Part shown: positions 11,525 to 23,500 of the stretch, piece by piece
How positions within the stretch are numbered: the stretch's first letter is position 1
Layout of the letters: every line of letters begins with the position of its first letter
NCBI RefSeq assembly: GCF_010183535.1
Contig: NC_071331.1
Span: forward strand, 20,088,001-20,152,000
Source: Caenorhabditis remanei
Lineage: Eukaryota; Nematoda; Chromadorea; Rhabditida; Rhabditidae
DNA: 64,000 bases
Direction: 5' to 3'
Notes under the pieces: model-generated
Database searches by the model: none
What the model saw: only the letters and a program-made list of their open reading frames with translations
Told to the model about the DNA's origin: nothing
Made by a program: the position numbers and the translations under genes

Positions 11525-11543
11525 TTTCAGTTCTTCCAAAAAA
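11525..11543 (+). promoter_or_regulatory. probable trans-splice acceptor at the start of the transporter gene
   Basis: A polypyrimidine run ending in TTTTTTCAG closes at 11530, 12 bases before the ATG at 11543, with no intron donor obvious nearby. This is the usual position of a spliced-leader acceptor in Caenorhabditis. It favours 11543 as the start over the in-frame upstream ATG at 11462, which would lie 5' of the acceptor. Confidence 0.55.
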
Positions 11544-14500
11544 TGTCGACATCTTCCGAAGCAGAAGATGACAACTTCATAGAAGACGTTGAGGATCAGA
11601 AGACGTTAGAAGTGATGACATCATCATCAAAATTCAAAAGTCTGGATGACCTTGTGGAACTTCGTTGGTACTGTCTATTAGTGCTGTTCATGGCTGAAAT
11701 TACAGCATTTACTGCATTAGCAAGTGTCACCATGATGGTGTTTGCAGGTATCTTTATCCTGGGGGAAAACCTGCATATCTAATTATTTTCCAGGTGCCAA
11801 TCCTACTGTAGTCGGTTGTGACCACACTATTGTCAACGGGTGCCATGAGTACTATTCCCTGCAGAATCGATCCGGATGCACTCCTGTTTTGGAATACCAG
11901 TTTGAATCGGTACAAGTGGAGGTAACCGGAAACTTATCAATCTTGTTTTGATGAAAATTCTATTTTTAGTTCAATTACATCTGTGATGACGCCAAAAAAG
12001 TGAAGAATACAATTACGGTACAGACATTTGGAGTGTTGATTGGAGCTGCGATTTTTGGACAAGTTTCTGATAATTTCGGGAGGAGAAAGGTTGGAGTTAT
12101 TGAATGAAGCAAACAAATTTATCTGAAATATAATAGTTTGTGAAACAGAAATTAGTTTAGTTAATTAGTTTTGTTTAATTGGTTAAATGCATCTTGATTA
12201 TTTGGAAAACGTTCTTCTTTTTGAAATATTTTGTTGAAACAGTGAAATTTTATATATGAATTGTTAGAAAACTAATTAAAATTATGCTTAATTTGAGAAT
12301 ATGTGGTAGTTATAATTATTTTTAAGAGACTCGGACAACAAGAAGGCATAGTGACTAGAATTTGTAAAAACTTACTATGAAAAGCACTAATTGTCTTGGA
12401 AATTATATTTTGTGACAAGGGGAATTTTTTTTAAATATCTACTCACGTATGAGAATAGTTATTGCGAATAACATGTCAAATAATTTTCTTTCGTAGCTAT
12501 GATTGTGAACTGATTAGGCTAGTCATCTCACCTAAATAGTTGATCTGATCTCTTTTTTCCACTCACTGAGATTATACTGAGTTCAAATTTTTAGAAAAAC
12601 AAGAATAATACAACCAAATGAACATGAATAATATAATTTTTAAGTAACAGAAAAATATGGTCTGTAAAAATTTTCCCAGACAATTGCTATAGGTTTGAGT
12701 AGATGCTAGGTATCTACATAAACGATTAATCCCAGAAAATAATATCAGAAATCATTCTTAAAATAGTCAATTTTTTCAGGCCCTAATAATCTCCTGTATT
12801 GGAAATGCCGTCTTCAACCTTATCTCATCATACTCCCCAGATCTATTCTATTTCGCTCTCTGGCGCACAATTGCTGGAATTTTCGCTGGAGGAATTACTG
12901 TGTGAGTTTATATAGAGAAAAAATGAATACCTCAGGAATTTGTGTAGCGCGATATATTGTGACAGGGAGCAAGAAGAACTGAAAATTTTGAAACAGCAAG
13001 AAAATTTTTTTCTGTTTCGTAAATTTTTTGAAATGAAATTTGAGATTTATCAAATTGCTTAAAACCAAATAATTTCCAGCGTTCAAATGGTATACATGGT
13101 CGAGAATATTCCAAGAAACCACAGAATGTGGATTCAGGTAAGCCTTCTTAATTTTTTGTGCAAGTTATTCCTTATTTATGAGACAATGTCAGTATTTCTC
13201 AAACTACCAATAGAACACACCAGCCAAACGCTATTAGCCCATTCGGTTTTTTGATATTATGGATCCCTATAATGATGTTATGAAAAAACCGTATAGCTTT
13301 TTAGGCTCCGCCCCTTTTGACATATAGAAAAAAATCGTGGGAGTGAAAAAATTAATTTTTTCCCTTCAACTGATATTTGAAAAAAAAGTTCAGAAAAGAG
13401 TTTTAAACGTATTTTTGAACATTTTTTGTGTTGACAACTTTTGAAAAATCTTTTGGCGTCGATTAAAAAAAGTGATTTTTTTTAAAAATTTTTAGTTTTT
13501 CGCATACCCCCAACAATTTTTCTACAGGATGTAAAAAGATTTTTATTGCAGTTTGATTGCCTTCAGACCGTCCAACTTTGTGCCAATTTTTATCCCGAAA
13601 TTCCGGCACCTTTTTTTTCTATAAGCAAAAATGTGTGTTTTTTCACGATATTTTCACGTACCCCCCCTCCATGGTGAAAAAAGTGAAAGTCTCAAAAATT
13701 CAAGAAACTTTGTATATGAGTTTACCTAATAGTAATTGAAAGGTTCACCAAGTATGAAAACATATAATGCTTTTCTTCTGAAGTTATGAGACCTCAAAAA
13801 CCCCATATCACAATTTTCAGATGGTGTTGTAAAAATCAGATATTTTACAGAATTTCATCAGTTTATTACTTTTAATATTAATTAATTTTTAATTTTCATA
13901 AGTTTTCATTACTTTTCTGAGAAAGAAAGTTATCAGTCACGTTTTTCTCTTCTCGGTGATACTTGAACTCTTTGATATTTCTGTATCCTATCTACGATAC
14001 ATTTTTCTCGGCAGCGAAATGGTTCAAAATTAAGATTACACATTATTTTAAAATGGTATTACTATAAAACATTACGTAGCAATGATATAGGTAAACAATT
14101 CATTAGTTTCACATCGGTGATTACTGTTAAAAATTGTTACAACGTAAAAATGTTTCCTTCTTTTCCAACGTAGTTTTTGCTCTTCCTTTTACTCTACTTG
14201 AATCTTTATCATTAGTACTTTTTATTTATAAGCTTTGCTATAAGTGTACGTAGACATTCTTAAAGAAATCAATTCCATGCAGCTCCGCAGCAAGTTGATT
14301 GTATCTGCGCATTGATAAGCTTGAATCACCGAGCAGAGACAAACGTGAGTGATAACTTTCTTTCCCAGAAAAGTAATGAAAACTTATGAAAATTGAAAAT
14401 CAAACAATATTAAAAGTAATAAACTGATGAAATTCTGTAAAATATCTGATTTTTACAACACCATCTGAAAATAGTGATATTGAGTTTTTGAGGTCTCATA

Positions 14501-17500
14501 ACTTCAGAAGAAAAGCATTATATGTTTTCATACTTGGTGAACCTTTCAATTACTGTTAGATAAACTCATATACAAAGTTTCTTAAAATTTTGAGACTTTC
14601 ACTTTTTTCACCATGGAGGGGGGTACGTGAAAATATCGTGAAAAAACACACATTTTTGCTTATAGAAAAAAAAGGTGCCGGAATTTTGGGATAAAAATTG
14701 GCACAAAGTTGGACGGTCTGAAGGCAATCAAACTGCAATAAAAATCTTTTTACATCCTGTAGAAAAATTGTTGGGGGTATGCGAAAAACTAAAAATTTTT
14801 TAAAAAAATCACTTTTTTTAATCGACGCCAAAAGATTTTTCAAAAGTTGTCAACACAAAAAATGTTCGAAATACGCTTAAAACTCTTTTCTAAACTTTTT
14901 TTTCAAATATCAGTTGAAGGGAAAAAATTAATTTTTTCACTCCCACGATTTTTTTCTATATGTCAAAAGGGGCGGAGCCTAAAAAGCTATACGGTTTTTT
15001 CATAACATCATTATAGGGATCCATAATATCAAAAAACCGAATAGGCTAATAGCGTTTGGCCGATGTGTTCTATGGGCAGTTGGCCTAAGGTTGATCACCA
15101 GAGAAAGTGTCTCTTATAATGTTGCAGAACTCAATTACCTGGTCTCCCAATCTAATTCTCTTCCCATATGTTGCATGGCTAGCATACGACTGGAGAACAC
15201 TTTCAGTCGTTATTTCAGCTGCCTCTGTACTTTCATTCTTCGCATTAATGTGAGTTTCATTTTTTGATTGCGTCCTTTCTGCTGCTTTTGTGAAACAGTT
15301 TTACTGAAAAATGGAAAACTAATGAACTAGCCTGGTTCAATTCAAAAAAAAAAAAAAATTCTGTTTCAAAAATTAATAAAACTTTTGTCAATTGTTTTGA
15401 AAATGTTGACAAAATTCTTGCAGAACAAATTTTTCGTAAATTTTCGAAATAATATACATAACTATCAAATTAGCCGCACAGTTCATACAACTGAGTTCCA
15501 CCGAAATGCCCTTTAAAAATGTATCTTTTTTTTGAGTCTCTTAATTTCGCACACAATTTCCTTTGGTTTCGGTAGAGCGTGGATGTATAGTTTCCTCGGC
15601 GAACTTAATAACTATGTCTCAATTGTTGCAACCAGAATAAATCAATTCTGTGAAAAACATGTATCTCTCCTAGAAGTCATGGAAAACTCCGCAAAAATTG
15701 CATCAGTTAGATAATGGTCAGACTGTCGTTATATTCGAGGCAGTCGGAATATTTTTTTCTGTTTCAATATGTTGTAAAGCAATTCAGAAGTCTATGATTC
15801 CCCGATATGGTTATAAGAAACGTACCGTGTTAATAAAGGCTGTCAAATCAGCATTTTGGTTCTGATTTTTTTTGCTGGATACGCATTTTTTCATCATGAA
15901 TCTTTGTTTTTGTTTAGCTGTATGATTTATAGTGTTTCATTTTAGAATTACTGTCAATTATGATAGTTTTCAGAGAAAACGTTCAATTTCAAGGGTGTTT
16001 TTACGGTTTAAGAGACGGTATTCTGGATGATACTACAGAAAACTTAAACTGGCTCCTACTTATCACATGAATTTAATGCGCAGAACTTTGTAAACATCTT
16101 AGCACCAAAATTGCTCAGTTTAGCTTAAAAATCCCTATAAATCATTTCTAGTATTATTATGACAAAGATACCCGCATAGTTCAGAAACGTTCAAAAATTT
16201 TATATCTTTTACAGTTTCAATGTTTCTACAGTTTCGGACCATAATATCAATCTCTACTTATTTTTTTGTACCTCTAGTTTGAAAAACTTTAAATGGACTG
16301 ATTTTTTCTAGCAAGTCAAGGATCTCTACATTTAAAAAATAATACCGTTTCAATCTTTTTTGTTTAAAAAAGTTAGAAACCAATACATGGTGGTTCTATA
16401 TTGTAAACATTTCAATTTTCCAGTTTTCCCCTTTTTTTTCCAGGCTCCTCGAGGAATCCCCAAGATGGCTAGTCCAAAAAGGAAAAATGGATGAAGCAAG
16501 AAGACTTCTTGTCAAAATTCGAAAAATCGATCGTTTGTATTCAGAAGAATTCGAGAAAGATCTAGATGAAGTGCTGAGAATTGAAGCAGAGAAACATGCG
16601 AAGAGTAACAAGAAACAGAAGAAATACACGTTTATTCATCTGTTCTGTACATGGAAAATGATGGCGCAGACGCTTACTTTCATCGTGGGAATGTGAGTTT
16701 TTTTCTAGAAGAATTTCGAACTGTTAATAATGTCATCGAATTAATTAACAATCTGTAAAGTAAAAAATCAACTAGAAACAGTAAAAATAATTTAGATGGT
16801 TTACAGTTCCGTAACATGCTTTTAATATTCGAAATCATATTTGATTACTCTAGCTGAAAAGTGAAAGTGACAAAAAATTTAACACTGAGATTTTAAATAA
16901 TTTTTCTGTTTCAAATATGCTATATAAAAAGTTGTCATCACGAAAGTTGTCATCACGAAAAATGTAATTCGTTTGAATTTTCAAAAATTGATTTTGGTTA
17001 CGGTTTCAGAAAAGATATTTATAGAATTGAAATTCCAAACCTTAATAGTTGACTCATCAGAAAATTACAAAATCAATAATGTTTTCATATCTGAATGAAA
17101 TAGTAATTTTTGTTCAAAAATACAATGATTACTGAATAATTGCAATTTTGATGTTATTTGAGACAGTTCATTCGTGCAATTCTGGAGAAAGCTTCTCACG
17201 AATTGGTTTAGTGAGGGAAATGAAAACTTGTCAAAAATTTTGAAACGGGAAATTTATTGTGAAAAAAACTGACTAGGGAAGGTCACCGAGTCAGGGTGGA
17301 GATATGGGTCGTGACCTATATCATTGGAAAGCTGGGAAAACGCTGATTCCGAATATATATCCAGTTTTTGCCCTCGAGGCCTAGTATTCGAGAAAAACGA
17401 GGTCAAACTTTGGACTATTTGAAACAGAAAAGACGAGAAAAATTTTCCGAGTACTTCACCACTGTTCGACCATCAAATGATGGACAAATTTTTGAAAAAA

Positions 17501-20500
17501 CAAATTTTTTAAAAAGTAGTTATTTTCGCATGAAAATCAATAAAACATTATCCAAATCTTGAAAAAATGAGACAGACTTGGTCAGAGAATCATAAAAGTT
17601 CATTACAAAAAAAAGAAAAAAAAAGTTTGGCGTGGCCAGGGACCGATCCCACACCCTTCTCCATGCCGCACTCACAGGCAAACCGCTCCGGATGAAATTT
17701 GGTCCAAACGCGGATGAACACTCGGTGTCAAAACGATACCAAAAAAGACATCAAATTTGGTCCTAATTTGGACCAATTTTCATCCTCGGCGGTCGTCAGC
17801 GGAAAATTTGAGCAGGGGTTCCCCGGATCAGAATTTTCTGGTTCTTTCTAATTGTAAATAGTTATCAAGCAACAAACAATTGTATAAATGTACATCAATA
17901 TTTATTTTATTCACACATAAGAAAAAACATAGAAAAATTTAGTAAATTTGAGGCAAATTCGAAGATTCGACAGTTTTGATTTTGTTGTTGCTTCTTTGGT
18001 TGCTTCCGGGGCACGATACAGATGTTGACGATCATCTGAAAAATGAGTTTATAGTTTTGTATTATTCTTGGTGATACTCATAAAGTGACATTTTTTAGTA
18101 CAATTGCCAAGATTATTGAAAAGAATTTAAAAGACAAAAGATGGTTACGTTTACTTCGTAGAGCAAAGAATTTGGAATTTTGAAACGTCTCTTTTGCTCA
18201 AAATAGAAGTATGAACACAAAAAATACAAAGATTTGGAATTTTGATTGAAATTTCCAAAAAACTTTCAAAAAATTCGGAATATTTCATTTAACTTTTCTG
18301 TGTGTCTTTTTCCATTATAACCAAAACGTTGATTCAAAATTTCGGAGTTTCCGTGTTACGCAAGAGAACTTACATTTATTGAAATGCTGCGTTCACAAAC
18401 CGGAATCCAATCATCGAATAATCTTCTGAAAAGAAAATAGTTCAATTTTTTCCAATTTTCGAAACAAAACTAACCTCTTTGCTCTTTGAAAAAAGAATTT
18501 CCGCTATTTAGTCCAATTGGAAGCCCTCTATTGAATTTAGTTGAGTGAAATGAACTTATTTTCAATGAAAAAGCGAAAAATCTTACACACTAAAACGAGA
18601 AAATTGAAATAAATGAAATAAAAATAGAAAATGAATGAGTGCCAACTCATCCACATTTGATCCTCGTTTCATCCGCGGCGCTTCTGAGATCCCCCCAAAA
18701 ATGAGGACGCCCGCATCTCACCCGCGTTTCATCCTCAAAACTGCTTTTAGCCGCGTGGGATGAAATTAGGGCCACGTTTGGTCCTAATTTCGTCCTTCGC
18801 TCGCATTTGACCCGCGTTTCATCATCAGCGGTTTGCCTGTGCTGCCTCACTACCGCTTACACCACGCTGCCGATATTTTACACGCGTCGGAAAGGTAATG
18901 ACCTGTCAGAGGGTCCAAACTTTGACCTCGTTTTTCTCGAATACCAGGCCTCGAGGGCAAAAACTGAATATATATTCGGAATCAGCGTTTTCTCAGCTTT
19001 CCAATGATATAGGTCACGACCCATATCTCTACCCTGACTCGGTGACCTTCCCTAGTGAGCCGTTTTTATGTTTCAATAGAAATCTTTTTTACATATAATC
19101 ATTTTAGAAAATCATTCATAATTTTGGAAACTGAAAAGTCCGATTTTCATTACAACTCAGAAAAAGAGTTCACTGTTTCGTTTTAACTTTCAATCAAAAT
19201 AAAAAGTTTGTGAAACGTTACTTTGTTTTTATTTAGAATGTTTAATCTCATCAAAAAGTAGTAAGTTGAGTGGAATACCATTTTACGCAGAGACAGATTT
19301 TCACCGATTTTGACTTATTATCTCTTCTTTGTCATGAAAATTTACAAAAAATTAATGAAAATAAGTGTTAAACGGTGAAAATCTGTTTCGTTCACTCTGC
19401 TTCTCTCTCCGATACTCTCTCGTTTGCGGTGGGGCAAATTTGTAATAACAATGTTGACCTAGTATTCTAATTTCTTTGCAACAATCAACATAATTTCAGT
19501 ATCTGCACCACATTCATTGTCTACGCTCTAATGTACAACATGGAGAAACTATCAGGATCTCTCTATTGGAACAGTGCGGCTATTGGGGTAAGTTCGAGTT
19601 TAGAAAGGCTATTCTATTTCTGTAAAAAGTACGAAAATCGGTTAAAGAGCAACTATTTGTACTGTATGAAACGGAAAACTTCTCACTTCAGGCATCTCGC
19701 TGGGTGGTCAATATCATTGTTAGCATAGCAGACTACAAACTACACTGGTTCGGACGGAAACTAATCAATATTCTATCGATGCTCTTAACATTGGCCAGTT
19801 TGGGAGTGATGGCTGTGTACATGTATACAGGACACGGTGGAAGTATTCTGGCAATCGGGACTACTGTAGCCATTGCAATGTGTTCGCAGTTGTTCATTGC
19901 AAAGTATTTGATGGTCAATGAGTTATATCCGACGGCTGTCAGAAATGTTGCAGTATCAGCTGTATCCACGATGAGCAGAATTGGATCAATGTTTTCTCCG
20001 CAGTTGTTTTATTTGGTAAGTGGTTTTATTAAGAAAAATACAAAATTTGGATTTAACTGTAGGTAGTAGAAATCTTTTTATATAAAAATTTACTTGAAAC
20101 AGGGAAAAAATTCTTGACAGGTACTAACGCAACACATCCTAAACAAGTGCGCGCCATCGAAATCCCCCGCGAGATTTTTTCCTCAGTTTCGATGAAGTGC
20201 AGTAGTAAATATAGTTTTGTCTTAATAATCAGAGTTTCTGTTTTTTTGCGGTCACGTATAATGTATGTTAAGAAAATGTCGATTCCATGCACTAATACAA
20301 CTAAATAAATAAAAAATCATTAATATTCCCTGAAACAGTAAACATAATCCAGTTTGGGAGCTGGAGTAATATCACTCGCCGGCATTCTTGTAGGTTTTAG
20401 TAAAAAAAATGGAAAAACTTTATTTGTTACAAAAAATGTTTTCATTTTTCGATAAAAAGTCCAATGCCACCTTTTTATGAAAATTTCAAAAGTTTTGTGA

Positions 20501-23500
20501 AAAAAATGTGAATTTTATGAATCGGGGCCGAGATGCGCTATGCTTGAACGGAAAATGTATACTTAATAAAATTCGAAATCGCAATAATTCAGAATCGATG
20601 AATGCTGCAGGTACGAAATTGCAGTTGTATCTAGAAAAAAGGTGTATAAATTTTTTTACTGTTTTAGTATTAATTCAAACAGAAAAACAAATCACTCTCA
20701 ATAGTTCTCTCACAGTTATTTCCTCTGAAACTGTATAATACCAGTCGGTTTACGTCGCCTAACGGCGACTAAACCTCCTTCCCTACACCACCCTTCTCAG
20801 TTTTACAGCGCCTGCGGCGCTTCTTAGCCGAGCAGTTCGTTCCGATAAAGCACAATTGTAAAATCTTTCCTTTTCAGACTCAAATTCTACAAACTTTCTC
20901 AATGACTTTTTCTATCCTGATAGAATATGGAATTTAGAATGAGCTGTTTTTGAATTTACCAATTTGAACTTTCTTCCTATGTTTTCATCATTTCAAAACA
21001 ATCTCACAGAAGAATGTGAACTTGATAACTCTTCTTTCTTCCCTTTCCAAAAGGCGAGTGATCATGCCGAATTACTACTATCGAGGCCTCAGAATTCTCC
21101 TCTACTTTTAGATCGTATAACTTATTCACTTGTAAGGTAGTTTTCGTTAGCTAAGAAGCCCTTTCCGGTAAAGAACAATTAAAACACTTCTGTATTTCGG
21201 ATAATATTTTAACAAATTTTCCCAATGACTTTTTTATGTGGAATATGGAATGTCAGTATAAAAAATGCGCTTAAATTATTTTTTTTGAGTTTTTGACTGA
21301 TTGGCGGCGATGTCGCCTCCCTCCCCAAAACCTTTCAAGATGTTTTCCATATACACGGAAATCTTCTGTCTGGTTTGATCCGAAAAGTTCTGCGTTCTGA
21401 TTTTATACCTCTTCGGCGGCGATGCCGCCTCTTTTCTCTAGAATACTTCAAAACTATTTTACATACTTCTATGTTCAAAGGTAGAGGTACCCATCTTTTA
21501 TTCAGTCTATTTTGATTCCAATCCTCATTTGTACCTGAAAGTGCACCACAAAAGTTGGCAAAATTCTTAAAGATCTTCAAAGAAATGCACTTTATGTGCA
21601 GGGTGCGGTATAAATAGTGATATACGCAAAAAACGTGTTTTCAAAAACTTCAAAACACATTTTCCTTTTGACAAAAAAATTTTAACAGAAAATGTAGTCT
21701 TTTTATGTTTTGATTGATCGGCGGCGATGCTGCCTCCCTTCCCCAAGAAGATGGGGACGAAAGTCTTATGGATAAATCAGTTTTTGACTCGGCGTTTGCC
21801 GGATTGTAATTTTTAAACATTTTGAAAGTTAGGAACTCTACGAAAATTGGAGAGAGCCTTTTAATCGGGGAACGAAAATTGGGGAAAGTGTGCACAGACG
21901 AACGCAAATTTGCTGCGCAGTTTCCAAACCGTAGTTTTTTTCCCCGATTATATTACCCATCCGCCGGTGGCTGACCACTCGCTCAAAGTTCGGCCCGGGG
22001 ACGCGGAGTGGGTCTCGACGCGACTACCGTAGTATAACACTTTTTTATGGCGAAAGTACGGTCAAGAGCCGCCGTAAATCGAAATTACGTGTCGAGACCC
22101 ACTCCGCGTCCCCGGGCCGAACTTTGAGCGAGTGGTCAGCCACCTGCGGATGGGTAATACCCACGTAACCTTTTTGATCTACGAAATCTCGACTGTAACG
22201 GCGTTATTTACAACTTTAAAGGAGGTGAGAACTCAAAAAAAAAATGTTGGCTCAAAATTCGGTAAGTGATTGCTCTGTGGGACCCGAACACATGACCGGA
22301 CGCACATGGGTACAAAACCGCAACCGGCTGAGCTACACGGCCGAGAACGCAGCCGCCCACTCGGGACTGTCATAAATGTGGGTGCTTCTCAATCACAATT
22401 TCGATCATAATTTTTTTTTGCGTTCTCACCTCCTTTAATATACTGACTGTCTATGTTCTTATCAAAACAAAAAACCAAAAAACATTTCCGACCTGGCGGG
22501 AACGAACTCACCACCCCATGCGTGAGACAACAAATACGCGCGGCCGGGGCCCTTTCGAGAACGCAGATAAGAAACACCGAGTCAGTAGTCTTGAGCTTTC
22601 TACCACCCTGTCGGGACACACCTTTTCTCAACGCTTTTAAGACGCACTCTCAGAGTCGATCGAGCATCGATCAACAGACCATGTTCACCCGAAAAAAGTT
22701 GACCATCTCCGATTTGTCCGTCCTTTTGATCAAAGACACTATCAAGTGTTCTCAGCAAATTGGGGTACTTTTTGGCCGGGTCCGTCACCTAGGTACATAG
22801 AAAAATCAAAAAATCGATATTTTTCGAAAATTTTTCCTGAAGTAGTTAGCTATGAAATCTCAACGGGAAGTTAATGTAGACACTATTTTAAGTATTTTTT
22901 GTGTTCAGAAGAAAATTCCAGCTCAACACCTTCATAGTGAAATTTTTGAAAATTCATGAATTTTTCGGGTTTTTTTCATGAAATCGTTTTTATCTCGGCA
23001 GTGACACGAGAAGACAGCGTTTTTTATTCAAAATTCGGAATCTACATGAAATTTGGTATCGGAAACATGTTGTCCCTACTCGTAACTCTAGACCCTAAGA
23101 ACGGTTTTTTGGGGAAGTATGAGAAAAACTGCCATTTCAATTTTCGAGGTCTTCCTGTAAATCATTTTTGACGTTTCAAAACGATGGTTTTTTAAATTTT
23201 TTTATTTCGTCAGGTCATTTTTTTTCATTCCCAACACGATTTTCGATCATACCACAAAAAAATATTCGAAAAAATTGAGTTTTTCGAATTTTTGAAATTT
23301 TTTTCTGAATTGAATGATTTGAACTGAAATATTAAGGATAGCATTATAAAGTTAAGAGAATATAATTGGAACATGATTTGCGTTCATGAAACAGTTAATT
23401 TCCATCATCGGCTCATCTGTAACTTACAATTTCAGGATGAAATTCGGCGAAATGTTCAACTTGGAAGTTGAGGAAAAAGTACTTTATACTTGCATCGCTA

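Noticed and set aside
11462..11542. Earlier ATG of the transporter at 11462
   Set aside because: It lies upstream of a strong TTTTTTCAG acceptor at 11530 and adds a Phe-rich stretch with no counterpart in the paralogous exon 1 at 37452.
13557..14843. Related open frames at 13557-13739 (+) and 14556-14843 (-)
   Set aside because: They are the two arms of the intron 5 palindrome, with no protein family signal.
16396..16629. Minus-strand 77-codon frame, with relatives at 27403 and 54727
   Set aside because: At 16396 and 54727 it is the antisense of transporter exon 7. At 27403 the plus-strand frame is the antisense of the inverted exon 7 relic.
17625..17690. Functional tRNA gene on the minus strand
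   Set aside because: A GGGATCGGTCCC B-box-like stretch is present, but the acceptor and D stems do not pair well and it lies within a transposon next to its TIR.
22956..23171. 71-codon open frame, repeated exactly at 24073-24288 on the other strand
   Set aside because: The two are mirror images in the arms of a palindrome. There is no domain, start context or splice signal, so conservation reflects the repeat and not coding.
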